From contig NC_053114.1 in the NCBI RefSeq assembly GCF_010015445.1, positions 27,847,079 through 27,911,078 on the forward strand: a stretch of DNA of 64,000 nucleotides, written 5' to 3'. The notes beneath the pieces were generated by a model, which saw only the letters and a program-made list of their open reading frames with translations, made no database searches and was not told the origin of the DNA. This document shows positions 1-17,237 of this stretch, piece by piece. The stretch comes from Perca fluviatilis (Eukaryota; Chordata; Actinopteri; Perciformes; Percidae). Made by a program: the position numbers and the translations under genes. Numbering within the stretch: the stretch's first letter is position 1; every line of letters starts with the position of its first letter.

Positions 1-6292
<6,292 letters not shown>

Positions 6293-6299
6293 TTCTGCT

Positions 6300-6612
6300 A
6301 CACCACTGGAGCTCTTCTGTGTTCCTCTGCTACGTATGGATCATCTTTGGGCCACTAGAGGGAATAGAAATCACCTGTCACCAGTTTGTTTTTTTCTTTT
6401 TCTAAATCTCATGTAATCTGGCTGAAGGATGTAATATGGCTACAAGTCAGAATGTGATTGATTACATGATAAGGCAATTAACCCACCTAGCAGCTCAAAC
6501 ATGATTTTTGTACAGGTAGGCAACTATTTTTGCCATAAACCCATATTGTACAACACACTTTAACATAGGAGAGGGTGATATACAAATATATACAATATCA
6601 ATAATATACAAC
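6300..6612. other. Immediate kif7 upstream / likely 5' UTR or first intron
   Basis: The bases just above the start codon presumably carry the kif7 5' UTR, but no splice or promoter element can be assigned confidently. The rest is AT-rich with no ORF worth reporting. Confidence 0.4.
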
Positions 6613-6909
6613 CAGTGGTGGAATGTTACGAAGTACATTTATTCAAGTATTGTACTTAAGTAAACATTACACAATTAAAGACTTAGTTGATTGACAGTAA
6701 CTGTTTGGATTGTTTCCAGTTGTGTTTTTCTGCATTGAGTACTTTTATTTTTAATATTTTAAGTACATTTACCTCATGACACTTACATACTTTTACTAAA
6801 GTAACATTTCCAATGCAGAACTTTTACTTGTAGCAGAGTAGTTTTACAGTGTGGTATTAGTAGCCTACTTTTACTCAAGTAAAGGATCTGAATACTTCTT
6901 CCACCACTG
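6613..6909. mobile_element. hAT-type MITE with perfect 8-bp target site duplication
   Basis: The element begins CAGTGGTGGAA and ends with its inverse TTCCACCACTG. It is 297 bp long, with no coding capacity. The flanks are the identical 8-mer TATACAAC at 6605-6612 and 6910-6917. An 8-bp duplication and a CAG-type terminus are diagnostic of the hAT superfamily. The interior is a palindrome-like series of 'aagtact/agtactt' motifs. A second, diverged member in opposite orientation lies at 31810-31831 plus 33401-33862. Confidence 0.9.
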
Positions 6910-7472
6910 TATACAACATATTTGTGATATATTAACTATTCTGAAAAGTAGAAACTGCTATGGTAGATAAAATAACCCAAAAAGCAAATTTAATACCTGA
7001 CAAATCAAGATACTTTATTGCATTAATGTTAAAAAAAATAAAAAATAAAAAAGTTGCCATAGAGCGTGGCCTGGCTCATTGGTTTCAGAGATAACGAAGA
7101 GACAGCTACCTCTGTATATACGGTATGGCAAAATCTCCCTTTAAAACTCAACACATCCTGGAGCTGCTTTATCAAAAACCTTTAAGTGAAATTAACTGAC
7201 CTAAAAAGATATGACACATACATTTGACTTTTAAGACTATTTACAGAGGTGGCACTTCATGTATTTAGCTAGGACCTGGATAGGCCAGTCCCGAACTAGG
7301 CAACCCTTCTTGCGCTTAACATTATTTTAAACACAGCACCCTACCAACTCATTTTGGTGGGGTTGATATACAATACATCAAAGTTAAGGACCCCTAAACT
7401 GACACAAAGTACAGTAGACCTCCATAGATTGTGTCTCATCTGATAGGATTTTTGCTTAGAAGTTTTGTTACA

Positions 7473-7664
7473 GGGGCGGCCTCTAGCTCACCCAGTAAGA
7501 GCGATCGCCCCATGTTGGCTGAGTCCTGCAGCAGTGTGGATTCGAATCAGACCTGCTGCCCTTTGCTGCAGGTTATCCCCCATCTCTCTCCCCCTTTCAT
7601 ATCTATCCACTGTCACTTCAGAATAAAGGGAAAAGCCCCAAAAAAATAATCTTAAAAAAAAAAA
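7473..7664 (+). repeat. tRNA-derived SINE
   Basis: The head resembles a tRNA gene: a Pol III A-box-like TAGCTCACCCAG at about 7484 and a B-box-like GGATTCGAATC at 7538-7548. The body is CT-rich, followed by ATAAAGGGAAAAGCCCC and a terminal A-run. This is the layout of teleost tRNA-derived SINEs. It cannot fold as a working tRNA because the stems are broken. No target duplication could be identified. Confidence 0.8.
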
Positions 7665-7961
7665 GATACAGAAAGTGTATGAAACCCATGATCAAAATAG
7701 TCATACATTCTGTCATTGTGTTACCTATGGATGTTACTTGAGGACTATACGTTAATGCTGCCTTTTTTTTAAATCAAGTAACTGTTCATTTCTTACACTG
7801 CACTATAACTTTTATTCTTGTATTTTATACCTTTCTTATTCTATTTTAGCTGTTTTATATGATCTTTAATTAATTTTTTTAACTACTGTTTACACTTTGA
7901 AATTGCCTTGTTGCTGAAAGGCTGCCTTGCCCTATTGTGAAAATAAAGTATTCCAATTTTG

Positions 7962-8028
7962 ATGCGGACCCTCTGGAACCCCCTCAATGACCCCTGGGGG
8001 TCCCCGGTCCCCACATTGGGAATCACTG
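7962..8028 (-). mobile_element. hAT/Charlie-like terminal fragment
   Basis: Read on the minus strand the segment starts CAGTGATTCCCAATGTGGGG and runs into alternating G and C runs, close to the CAGTGGTTCCCAA termini of Charlie-type hAT elements. No matching opposite terminus is visible nearby, so this is probably a solo end. Confidence 0.5.
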
Positions 8029-9355
8029 CTATAAAGTAAGTTAAAGTTAACTTATTGTGGCCATGTTAGCAAGATGCAGTTAGCTAACCGAGGCCCCGTT
8101 ACCACAGTTTAACGAAGTAAACACGTTAGGTACCGTTTTCCATAAGAAACACACGCATCTAGCTAGCTAGGCTTTTTCTAAATCTTCCTTAACAAGAAGC
8201 TTCCCCAAATCTTACACGCTAGCTAGCTAAGCTAAAGTTAGCAAGTTAGCCAGCCGTCCGAACAACAACATCAAAGCATGAGGATGAGGCTGGATATCGT
8301 TATCTAGAAGTGCTACTAAGCTACATTATCCTGTAAGAAATGGCTAACGTTAAACATCATGCATTGACTGGGTAAGTTCTCGTAACCGCTACCAGTTAAC
8401 ACAACTTACTTTAATGTGGCAGAAGTTACACTAGGATGGATTCAGGATAACACTGGAGGTATTTTTTCCTTTTGTTTTTTTTAGTGTGGAAGTTGAGGGG
8501 CTGGCAGGGGGGAGGAGCCCAAAAGTTTGGGCTGGATTTTGGGTGTGGTCTTGAAAGCATCATGGCTGAGAGGGCTCAATGCAAAAACTAGTGCGTTATA
8601 TATAACCTGTAGAGCTACAGAATTTAACACTATACAGATAATTACTACATAGTTAGTAGGACCCCATTGAAATTCATTTTTTTTCTTCTTTTTCCTTCTG
8701 ATTATTATTATTATTCTGTCTTTGAGCGCAGAAATGAGGTGCTTGGGCTACTTAAAAAGTTGTAAAAATTGGTACTGTCAGACATTTTTGCGATCTGATA
8801 TGGGTCTCAGCAGCGTCGTACGACAGCATCCATTCTCATCCTCACTCTTCATATTCAACTAGCCTACTCAGACACAAAAACAGTTCTGACAATTACACAA
8901 TTAGTCTGTGGAAGCCAGGCATATAAATATGTAAAATCTGCATGTGCATGGTTAGTACAGTAACTGGAATCAAACAAATACAAATGTTTTCAAATCACAG
9001 TCCCTTGTGTATATGTAAGCATCCACACAAAGAGTCCAGTGAGTAGTAGCCTACATTTTGAATATTAAGGCAGACTGTGAGTTGTTGTCTGTGGAGTATA
9101 CTTATAACAACAAAATCACTAGTCTTCCAAAGCATTCAAAATTTGCTGTTGACATTACTTCTGTTTAAAAAACACGATTTCATCCTTAAAAAGGGAGAAA
9201 AAAGGAAATATTGTTAGCAAAATATTTATGAACATTATGATTTGAGTTCTTGCCTGTTCTGTGTTCACATTCACTCACCTCTAATACCTAATAGTTCACC
9301 TACCAGTCTTCAGTGTCTGGGCATCCATATGGATTTCTGAAAATCATTTAATCTC
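8029..9355. other. Non-coding upstream region
   Basis: No ORF or known RNA is recognisable. The stretch 8040-8410 has repeated GTTAGCTA/GCTAGCTA motifs. This is sometimes seen around fish promoters and could hold an untranslated first exon of kif7, but I see nothing that proves it. Confidence 0.4.
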
Positions 9356-9356
9356 A

Positions 9357-9483
9357 CCTGCCTGTGCTGTTCCTCTGTGTAGTCAGCTATCTGTCAGTCA
9401 GGCCACTACGAGCTGAGCGGTCTGGTGTTGTGTCCTTTATAGAGCAGCTCAGTGACAAGGGACCCGACAGCATCTTGACGTCA
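9357..9483 (-). promoter_or_regulatory. Candidate minus-strand TATA/CRE promoter with short leader exon
   Basis: On the minus strand a perfect palindromic cAMP-response element TGACGTCA (9476-9483) lies about 35 bp upstream of a TATA box TATAAA (9436-9441, in the context CTATAAAGG). A start would be expected near 9410. About 50 nt further on is a consensus splice donor GGCAG/GTGAGA, at about 9358. The order and spacing suit a Pol II core promoter with a spliced 5' leader. It could serve kif7 itself or an unannotated transcript; no coding exon for another gene was found downstream. Confidence 0.45.
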
Positions 9484-10274
9484 CAAGCCTAGAGCCCTAA
9501 ATGCTACTATACTTTAACCCTGGCACTTTCAGTCACATTACCTTTGTGCACCTATGATATATAACACTCCACATATCTAAAAAATAAAATAATAACCTAT
9601 ATTAATGGGTGTCGGCTTGACTGCTGCCGTGTGAAAGTTAGGTGTCCTTGCCAATCAATGTTCTCTGTCATCACACTTCATATCCAATCATCACCTAACC
9701 TTTGTCCTGTGGGTAGGCAGGTTCAAACACAAAGGCATGTAGTGCTCAAACTTGATCTGTGATTGAGTGACATACTGTGTGCACCATGATGCTGGAAGGG
9801 TAGAAATTAAAGCCAGGCCTCTGACCACATACACTACTGTTAATGAAGGTCGCAGCAAGGTTTAGCCATTGGGTATCTAATTGAACTTGTAGTGTGACTT
9901 CATTTCATTATCAGTGCCATGTTCAGTCAGACTAAATCGATGCACCTTCCTCTCACGTGATACAGTAAGTGATTGTATTGGGACTGTGATGCGATCCTTC
10001 ATGATCACAAATATAATAAGAGAACAATGATGTTGACAAGATGAAAATTCATAAAAAAATATGAAAGATGACATAAATGAGAACAGTAAAATTAAGTACA
10101 GTTTATATCAATCTTCAGCTATATAAAACTATAAATAGTGAACAGTTTTGACAGTGACAAAAGAGACTTGAGGACAATCATCAAAAAGGACACACCAACA
10201 CTTATTTGAAATGACTGATATTTTTCTGCACCAAGACCTTTGATCAAAAGTCTGTTATTTGTGATTATTAACAG
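9484..10274. other. Intergenic DNA
   Basis: No convincing gene, RNA or repeat boundary is seen. Short ORFs here have no recognisable motifs. Confidence 0.4.
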
Positions 10275-12710
10275 TGATGTGGCACCTCTCTCTCCATCCC
10301 ACGGGCCTGCCACCTGTGGGAGGAACCGCTGGGGTCGGGTGCGCTGCCACATGGGTGGCGGTGAAGGTCAGGGGCCTCGACGGACCAGACCCGGGCGGCA
10401 GAGGCTGGGTGTGGGGATGTGGAATGTCACCTCTCTGTGGGGGAAGGAGTCGGAACTTGTGTGGGAGGTGGAGCTCTACCACTTGGATCTGGTGGGGCTT
10501 ACCTCTACGCACAGTCTCGGTTCTGGAACCATGCTCCTGGATAGGGATTGGACTCTTTTCTTCTCTGGAGTTGCCCAGGGTGTGAGGCGCCGGGCGGGTG
10601 TGGGGATACTCACAAGCCCCAGCTGAGCGCCGCTACGTTGGAGTTTACCCCGGTGGACGAGAGGGTCGCCCCCCTACGCCTGCGGGTTGTGTGGGGACTC
10701 TGACTGTTGTTTGTGCATATGCACCAAACAAAAGTTTGGAGTATTCGGCCTTCTTGGAGACCTTGAATGGAGTCCTGTATGGGGCTCCAGTGGGGGACTT
10801 CAACGCGCACGTGGGCAATGATGGAGATACATGGAGAGGCGTGATTGGGAGGAACGGCCTCCCTGATCTAAACCAGGGTGGTTGTCTGTTGTTGGACTTC
10901 TGTACTAGTCATGGATTGTCTATAACAAACACCATGTTCGAACATAGGGATGCTCATAAGTGTACTTGGTATTGCAAGGTATCGAAGGGCCCGAAGGGCT
11001 GCAGCCTCTGCCGTAAAAGAGGCAAAGCAGCGGGTGTCGGAGAAGTTCGGAGAAGACATGGAGAAGGACTTTCGGTCGGCACCAAGGTGCTTCTGGAAAA
11101 CCATTCGCCACCTCAGGAGGGGGAAGCGGGGAACCATTCAAGCTGTACAGTAAGGATGGGACGCTGACCTCAACTGAGGAGGTAATAGGGTGGTGGAAGG
11201 AGCACTTTGAGGAACTCCTAAATCAAGCTAATACACCCTCTATGTTAGAGGCAGAGCTGGAGGATGATAGGGAATTGTCATCAATTTCCCTGGTGGAAGT
11301 CGCTGAGGTAGTTAAACAACTCCACAGTGGCAAAGCTCCAGGGATTGATGAGATCTGTCCAGAAATGCTGAAAGCTCTGGATGTGGAGGGGCTGTCTTGG
11401 TTGACATGCCTCTTCAACATTGCGTGGAAGTCTGGGACAGTGCCAAAGGAGTGGCAGACCGGGGTGGTGGTTCCCCTTTTCAAAAAGGGGGACCAGAGGG
11501 TGTGTGCCAATTACAGGGGTATCACACTTCTCAGCCTCCCTGGTAAAGTCTACTCCAAAGTGCTGGAAAGAAGGGTTCGGCCGATAGTTGAACCTCGGGT
11601 TGAAGAGGAACAATGCGGATTCCGTCCTGGTCGTGGAACAACGGATCAGATCTTCACTCTCTGCACCTTCACTTCACCGCTGCGGGAGTATGGGGTGAGG
11701 GGGTCCCTTCTCAGGGCCATCCAATCTCTGTATGACCAAAGCGAGAGCTGTGTCCGTGTTCTCTGCAGTAAGTCGGACTCGTTTCATGTGAGGGTTGGCC
11801 TCCACCAGGGCTGCGCTTTGTCACCAATCCTGTTTGTAGTATTTATGGACAGGATATCGAAGGGGTAGTCGGGGTGGGGAGGGATTGCAGTTCGGTGGGC
11901 TGGGGATCTCATTGCTGCTTTTTGCAGATGATGTGGTCCTGATGGCATCATCGGCCAGTGACCTTCAGCACTCACTGGATCGGTTCGCTGCCGAGTGTGA
12001 AGCGGCTGGGATGAGGCTCAGCACCTCTAAATCTGAGGCCATTGTTCTCAGCAGGAAACCGATGGAGTGCCTTCTCCAGGTAGGGAATGAGTCCTTACCC
12101 CAAATGAAGGAGTTTAAATACCTTGGGGTCTTGTTCGCGAGTGAGGAGACAATGGAGCGGAAGATTGGTTGGAGAATTGGTGCAGCAGGTGCGGTATTAC
12201 ATTAAATTTATCACACCATTGTGATGAAAAGAGAGCTGAGCCAGAAGGCAAAGCTCTCGATCTACCAGTCAGTTTTCGTTCCTACCCTCACCTATGGTCA
12301 TGAAGGCTGGCTCATGACCAAGAGAATGAGATCCAGGGTACAAGCAGCCAAAATGGGTTTCCTCAGGAGAGTAGCTGGCCTCTCCCTTAGAGATAGGGAG
12401 AGAAGCACAGTCATCCGTGAGGAGCTCGGAGTAGAGCCGCTGCTCCTTCGCGTCGAAAGGAGCCAGTTGAGGTGGTTCGGGCATCTGGTAAGGATGACCC
12501 CTGGGCGCGTCCAGCTGGGAGGAGGCCTCGGGGAAGACCCAGGACTAGGTGGAGGGATTATATCTCCAACCTGGCCTGGGAACGCCTCGGGATTCCCCAG
12601 TCGGAGCTGATTAATGTGGCTTGGGAAAGGGAAGTTTGGGGTCCCCTGCTGGAGCTGCTCCCCCCGCGACCTGACACCGGATAAGCGGACAAAGATGGAT
12701 GGATGGATGT
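10275..12710 (+). mobile_element. Degenerate Rex3 non-LTR retrotransposon (RTE clade)
   Basis: A decayed single-ORF LINE. The endonuclease part includes [20 protein letters not shown] and [15 protein letters not shown]. The reverse transcriptase part includes QLHSGKAPGIDEICPEML, WQTGVVVPLFKKGD, NYRGITLLS, QCGFRPGRGTTDQIFTL, LHQGCALSPILFVVFMD and LLFADDVVLMASSA. The C-terminal part includes TYGHEGWLMTKRMRSR and GRPRTRWRDYI. The 3' end is a (GATG)n tail at 12694-12709, typical of Rex3. The segment around 11452-11471 matches, as I remember it, the widely used Rex3 amplification primer. Frameshifts, a stop near 11866, loss of the region between endonuclease and RT, and loss of RT motif A show it is inactive. 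Confidence 0.9.
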
Positions 12711-12715
12711 TTAAA

Positions 12716-13246
12716 TATACGAAGCTGTGAGCCAAAATGTTTCACCCTATCAGAATAGCCTTGAAGATGTAAATGAAAGAGCCAACTTGTGTATAACATT
12801 TAGTCATGAATTTAATTGACTCATCCCTGAAACGTGCACAAAACAGAGCTTCACTGATAGTTATACATGGTCAAGGAAAGGACAGAATCCAGCTTTCTTG
12901 TAAAGTGTCCATTTTTCTTTCCAGTACCATTACGCCAGAATTTGAAGTAGAGTAAGACCTCTTCTTGCAGCTCTCCCCTCTCTGTTGCACAGGCATATGC
13001 TTGCGCAGAACAGGAAAGTAGACTAGGGAATCTTTCTCTCTCTGTAAGGACCTGTGATTGGCCAAAGTCTCTCATCAGGCCCAGACATATTATCTAAAGC
13101 CTGAAAACAGAGCCAAGAGGAGATGCAGAAGTCTAGGTTTCTCTCAGACCACTTGAATTACAATATGTTGAAAAGTTATTATAGAATTTTTGCCCAACGA
13201 TGAAAAAAATAAACTGCCTACCACAGCTTGAACAAATAACCCCAAT
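12716..13246. other. Intergenic DNA between Rex3 and foldback element
   Basis: No supported feature. Short minus-strand ORFs here lack recognisable domains. Confidence 0.4.
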
Positions 13247-13250
13247 TTAA

Positions 13251-14152
13251 AGTGATGGTTCGGAGTAATTTCACCCTAGGGTCCTTTGCACCATGACCTC
13301 GAGCCAAACACCCCCCCCAGAAGCTTTTTTCACCTGGGTCTAACATTGGGAGAGTTAGCGTAGTGTAGTGTTATCAGCTGAATAGCTTAGCGCAGGGGCT
13401 AATGGGCTAATGGTTTGTATCTCGTAAATGACCCCACTAATAATGCCCGAAATGATACCAAACGTCTACACTAGTACATATAGGTTATGTACTCATAAAA
13501 CGATGGATTGGAAAGTTTGTAAGTACACCAGAAGTTTATGAACACTTGCCTGCTCTCTTCTGCTCTCTGTGCTGCTGCTACTACTGCTACCTGCGGTTTG
13601 AGAGTTAGAGGCCGTCTACAAATTACAAGAAAGGACAACAAAAATATTTATTAATTTAATGATTAAATAAGGTAATATCTCCAAACTTACCTCAATTATT
13701 ACTTGTCTCCTGCTAGTTATACTACAGCACTTACTTAAAAAAAAAGTTAAATTAAAAATATTTTTGTTGCATCTCTTTTTGTGTTGTAATTTTGGTCACG
13801 GCCCTAAGCACTCGTCTTACAGCAGCAACAACAACAGCAGAGAGCAGAAGCCAGCAGGCAAGTGTTATTTACATAACCTTCTGGTGTACTTACAAACTTT
13901 CCAATCCATCGTTTTATGAATACATAACCTATAGTGTAGACGATTGGTATCATTTCGAGCATTATTAGTGGGGTCATTTACGAGATACAAACGTGGGTCC
14001 ATTAGCCCCTGCGCTAAGCTATTCAGCTGAAAACGCTACTCTACGCTAACTGTCCCAATGTTAGACCCAGGTGAAAAAAGCTTCTGGGGGGGTGTTTGGC
14101 TCGAGGTCATGGTGCAAAGGACCCTAGGGCGAAATTACTCCGAACCATCACT
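13251..14152. mobile_element. TTAA-flanked foldback DNA element with ~300-bp inverted arms
   Basis: The left arm starts AGTGATGGTTCGGAGTAATT and the right arm ends with the inverse. The arms (about 13251-13610 and 13810-14152) are nearly complementary throughout, including a poly-C stretch beside AGAAGCTTTTTTCACCTGGG. The flanks are TTAA at 13247-13250 and 14153-14156. TTAA duplications occur in the piggyBac and Kolobok superfamilies; which one cannot be decided because there is no transposase. The central ~200 bp is AT-rich and non-coding. Confidence 0.88.
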
Positions 14153-14164
14153 TTAAGTCCTTAA

Positions 14165-14565
14165 CCTATAGTGCGCAACTATTTTATATTAATAAACGTA
14201 ACATTCAAGCCACTGCTTGTTGATACAAACTAATTAAGCCTATCAGCTCCACAAAACTCTCTCTGAATTTCTCAGTATGGCTATGTTTACAAAATGATGC
14301 CTTCCGGCGACTTTTGCGTGCAGAAGCTTGAGTGAGGCGTTTTACGTTACAACAGTTAACGGTCAGCTTTGTAGACAAAGAGGACATAAAAACTACAAGA
14401 TAATTATGTTTTTTAATCCACCGTTTCCACCTTAAACTACTAGCAACAGGTAGGAGATGGGTGGGGGTGGTGCACGACCACCAAAGACTCATGTGCACAG
14501 TGTTGTTGTCATTAACGTTACTTAGAATTCCTCATGGGGGGTAACAAAAACTACACACTATAGCT
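14165..14565. mobile_element. TTAA-flanked MITE, copy 1
   Basis: Short terminal inverted repeats (CCTATAGTGCGCAACT at the left; the inverse of ...ACTACACACTATAGCT at the right) are flanked by TTAA at 14161-14164 and 14566-14569. A relative at 18166-18516 shares the interior, including TTTATATTAAT near the start and GAATTCCTCATGGGGG near the end. It is non-coding and presumably moved by a piggyBac- or Kolobok-type transposase. Confidence 0.85.
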
Positions 14566-14569
14566 TTAA

Positions 14570-16980
14570 TGTAAAGTCTTAATATTGCTATAAATTGCAA
14601 GTACTTCTTCTACTGTGCATGTTACACATTGAGACAATACACTCCAAAGTGATAAAACCAACAAATCAGCTTAGAGGCAGCATTTTGAGCTTACAGCACG
14701 TCTCTTCTGGGAGCAGCAGGGGGCAGTGTAACACCATGATTTGAAAATGCACAGGAACAGGTTTTTATTTCGCAATGACTTTCAGAATTTAAACACAACA
14801 ATAAATATACTTATTGATATTTGACTGGGCAGTAATTAAGTGTGCACGGAAAGAGAGAGGGTTTACAGAGAATACAAGTAAACATCAGTGTTTTAATGGT
14901 GCAAGAGCCGATCAGGTTTCTGATTGGATTCGAAAATGAGGTACCCTACACCCTCATATTCTGTCTGCTTGGTACTGCACCGAACTGTAGCTTCCTTGAC
15001 CACAGCAACTGTGGCAGCACTACTGGTATGCCTGTTATTCCCTCTCCTTTCTTCTTTCCCTCACCTGCATGCCCACATTAAATGGACCGGAGCCAAACTG
15101 TCTGTGGAGTCCTGTCTGCACTCTCTGGAGCCTCAGCAGACCCAGTCACACTCTCCTTTGTTCCATTAAACTTCAGAGGAGACCGAGGTATTCCCTTTCA
15201 AAAGTAAGTACCAGTGATAACCCAGCCTGCTGTCAAAGAGATTGGGCTGGTTTCTTATGACCGTACCTCACAACCAGACTGAGATCAGGATATTGACTTC
15301 AGTCCCCGTACACACTGCCAGCACTCATTAGGAGGGATTTGTTTTATCTTTACGGTGTTACTCCACACATTGGAGAGAGCTGTAGAGAAAGGGTGATGGC
15401 TGGATGAGAAGGTGGATGTAATATGATAAAGTAGAGGTTTGAATGAAAAGAGAGGACAGTGAGGGGTGAAAAGTGAAAGAGTGCAGACAAAACACCAGAT
15501 TTCAGACCAGGTGCTCTCATAGGAAGACTTTCTCAGAGCCTTGTGTGTATAGATGTGTGTAAGTAGCTGTTGTGCAACGGACTGGAACTCACACAAGCAA
15601 TGCAGAGTAAAAAACACAGAACGTAGCTGTAGATGAGTAGATGAGTATCAACTATGAGTAGTTTTATTTGGGTTTTATGGGGGGGACAAGAGTAGAAAAA
15701 GAGTCTAGTTAAACTTCAGATACTGAATCATCACCTTTTTTAGATCCCTGAGGAACAAACTTAAGCACTGCCTCGCAATCCCCCTCTCCCTCTGCTTATT
15801 TTCCCATTAAGACACAAGAGACAGCAACAGAGTGAAGAACAGTGAGAGGTCTATCTTGCTGTGGTAATAAAGACAGCAGTTTTTAATTCAGCCTGCACCC
15901 CTCCACCAGTAACTGGCTGGCTGGAGTGAATCGTCTTCTATTCAGCCATCACTCTCTGTCTGCCTCCCTATCTCTAAGCATCTTTTTTGTTCACTCGCAA
16001 TCTGGTTTTAGGATCCCGTGGCTAAAGCTCCCCAGCCCCCTTAGCGGTGAGTCTCAGCCACAGTATGGAGCCCCCTCTGCAACTAAAGACATGCTGATTG
16101 TCTCCAGTGAACCTACACTTTGCCACACTATCATACAGATGCACTTTTGTGTGGGTTTCTTTTTCAGACAGTTGTGTAACGCCAAGGAGTAGATAGATGG
16201 TTGGGGCAGCACAGAGGTGACACATTTCATCACACATATCTAAAATGCCACGTTTTTTCCAAATATACACCTCCTCATGAAGGGGAAATTATCACACAAA
16301 CATTACTTGCAGGGTGCATGAGCATTTTTCTGTGTGTACTTGTAGCAAATTTAAAAGTTAAAGTTATTCATGCACTGTAAGAACACAGTGGCTCTTTGAG
16401 CAGCCTGTCTTTGGCAGTCTGTCTGCTGAACAGCACTGCTCTGTACTGCAAGAACTGATGTGTTTCCTAAACAACCAGTGCTCACATATATCACTATATG
16501 TGTGTTTACATACATATATATATAAGACTGCTCCTAGAGCATATTGCAGAAGGTAACATTTTTTGCTTTTGAAAATAAAAAAACTTTTTAGGCTTTATAT
16601 GGTGTTTTAATGATTGTATAATAGTTTTACTGAAACCAGAATATAAATAAAACATGATAGTAAAGAGAATTACAAAATCATGATTACATTTCCAGTATAC
16701 ATAACATATAATGTCAACATAGCAGGACTGTCATTTACAAAAATAGCACTTTCTTTCAGGGTGGACTGTCTACATATGTTCTGGTTCCTCCAGTTGAATG
16801 CTGTTTTACTGTTTGCTACATCATGTCATTCACCTTTCATATCTAATTTTTGTGCAATAAATATGTTTCAGTTCATCCATACAAAACTCTTGTTCTTATA
16901 TAATTAACCCGAAGATACATTCCTGAATTTGCATTTCTGTAGCTTATCACCAATGCCCCCGAAGAACCCATATTCTAAAA
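14570..16980. other. Intergenic region between TTAA elements and fbln7 3' end
   Basis: No gene or RNA could be supported. The sequence is mixed unique-looking DNA with short ORFs lacking domains. Confidence 0.4.
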
Positions 16981-16982
16981 CA

Positions 16983-16988
16983 TTTATT
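16983..16988 (-). terminator. Possible fbln7 polyadenylation signal
   Basis: AATAAA on the minus strand, about 250 nt beyond the fbln7 stop codon. It is the first such hexamer I noticed downstream; no transcript evidence is available. Confidence 0.35.
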
Positions 16989-17237
16989 GCATGCAGCAGT
17001 GCTAGACAGGTGTTAAACATACATCACGTGAGAGTTCATGTGCTGGTTCATGATGACTTTACTAAAGTTTTAAGACCTGTCTGCAGCAACTTCTTTAGCA
17101 ACAGCACAGATGGTCACCACAAAACATCAGATTATCACACATCCATGACCAAATATAGAGTCCTTAGCTAAATCCTAAACAACCCTTTTCTTTGGCTTTT
17201 GTGCTCTATGTGTGTTTCCACTTTCATCCCTCTATTT

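Noticed and set aside
7538..7548. tRNA gene suggested by a B-box-like motif
   Set aside because: The acceptor and anticodon stems do not pair. The A-rich tail and CT-rich body identify a SINE.
9308..9335. Small coding exon starting MDAQTLKT after the candidate promoter
   Set aside because: The next plausible acceptor (about 9190) brings an immediate stop, so no protein can be supported.
10240..10626. 128-codon frame as a separate gene
   Set aside because: It is part of the Rex3 element's 5' coding region in a mixed frame.
11281..12735. Several 60-145 codon minus-strand frames
   Set aside because: They are antisense shadows of the Rex3 reverse transcriptase.
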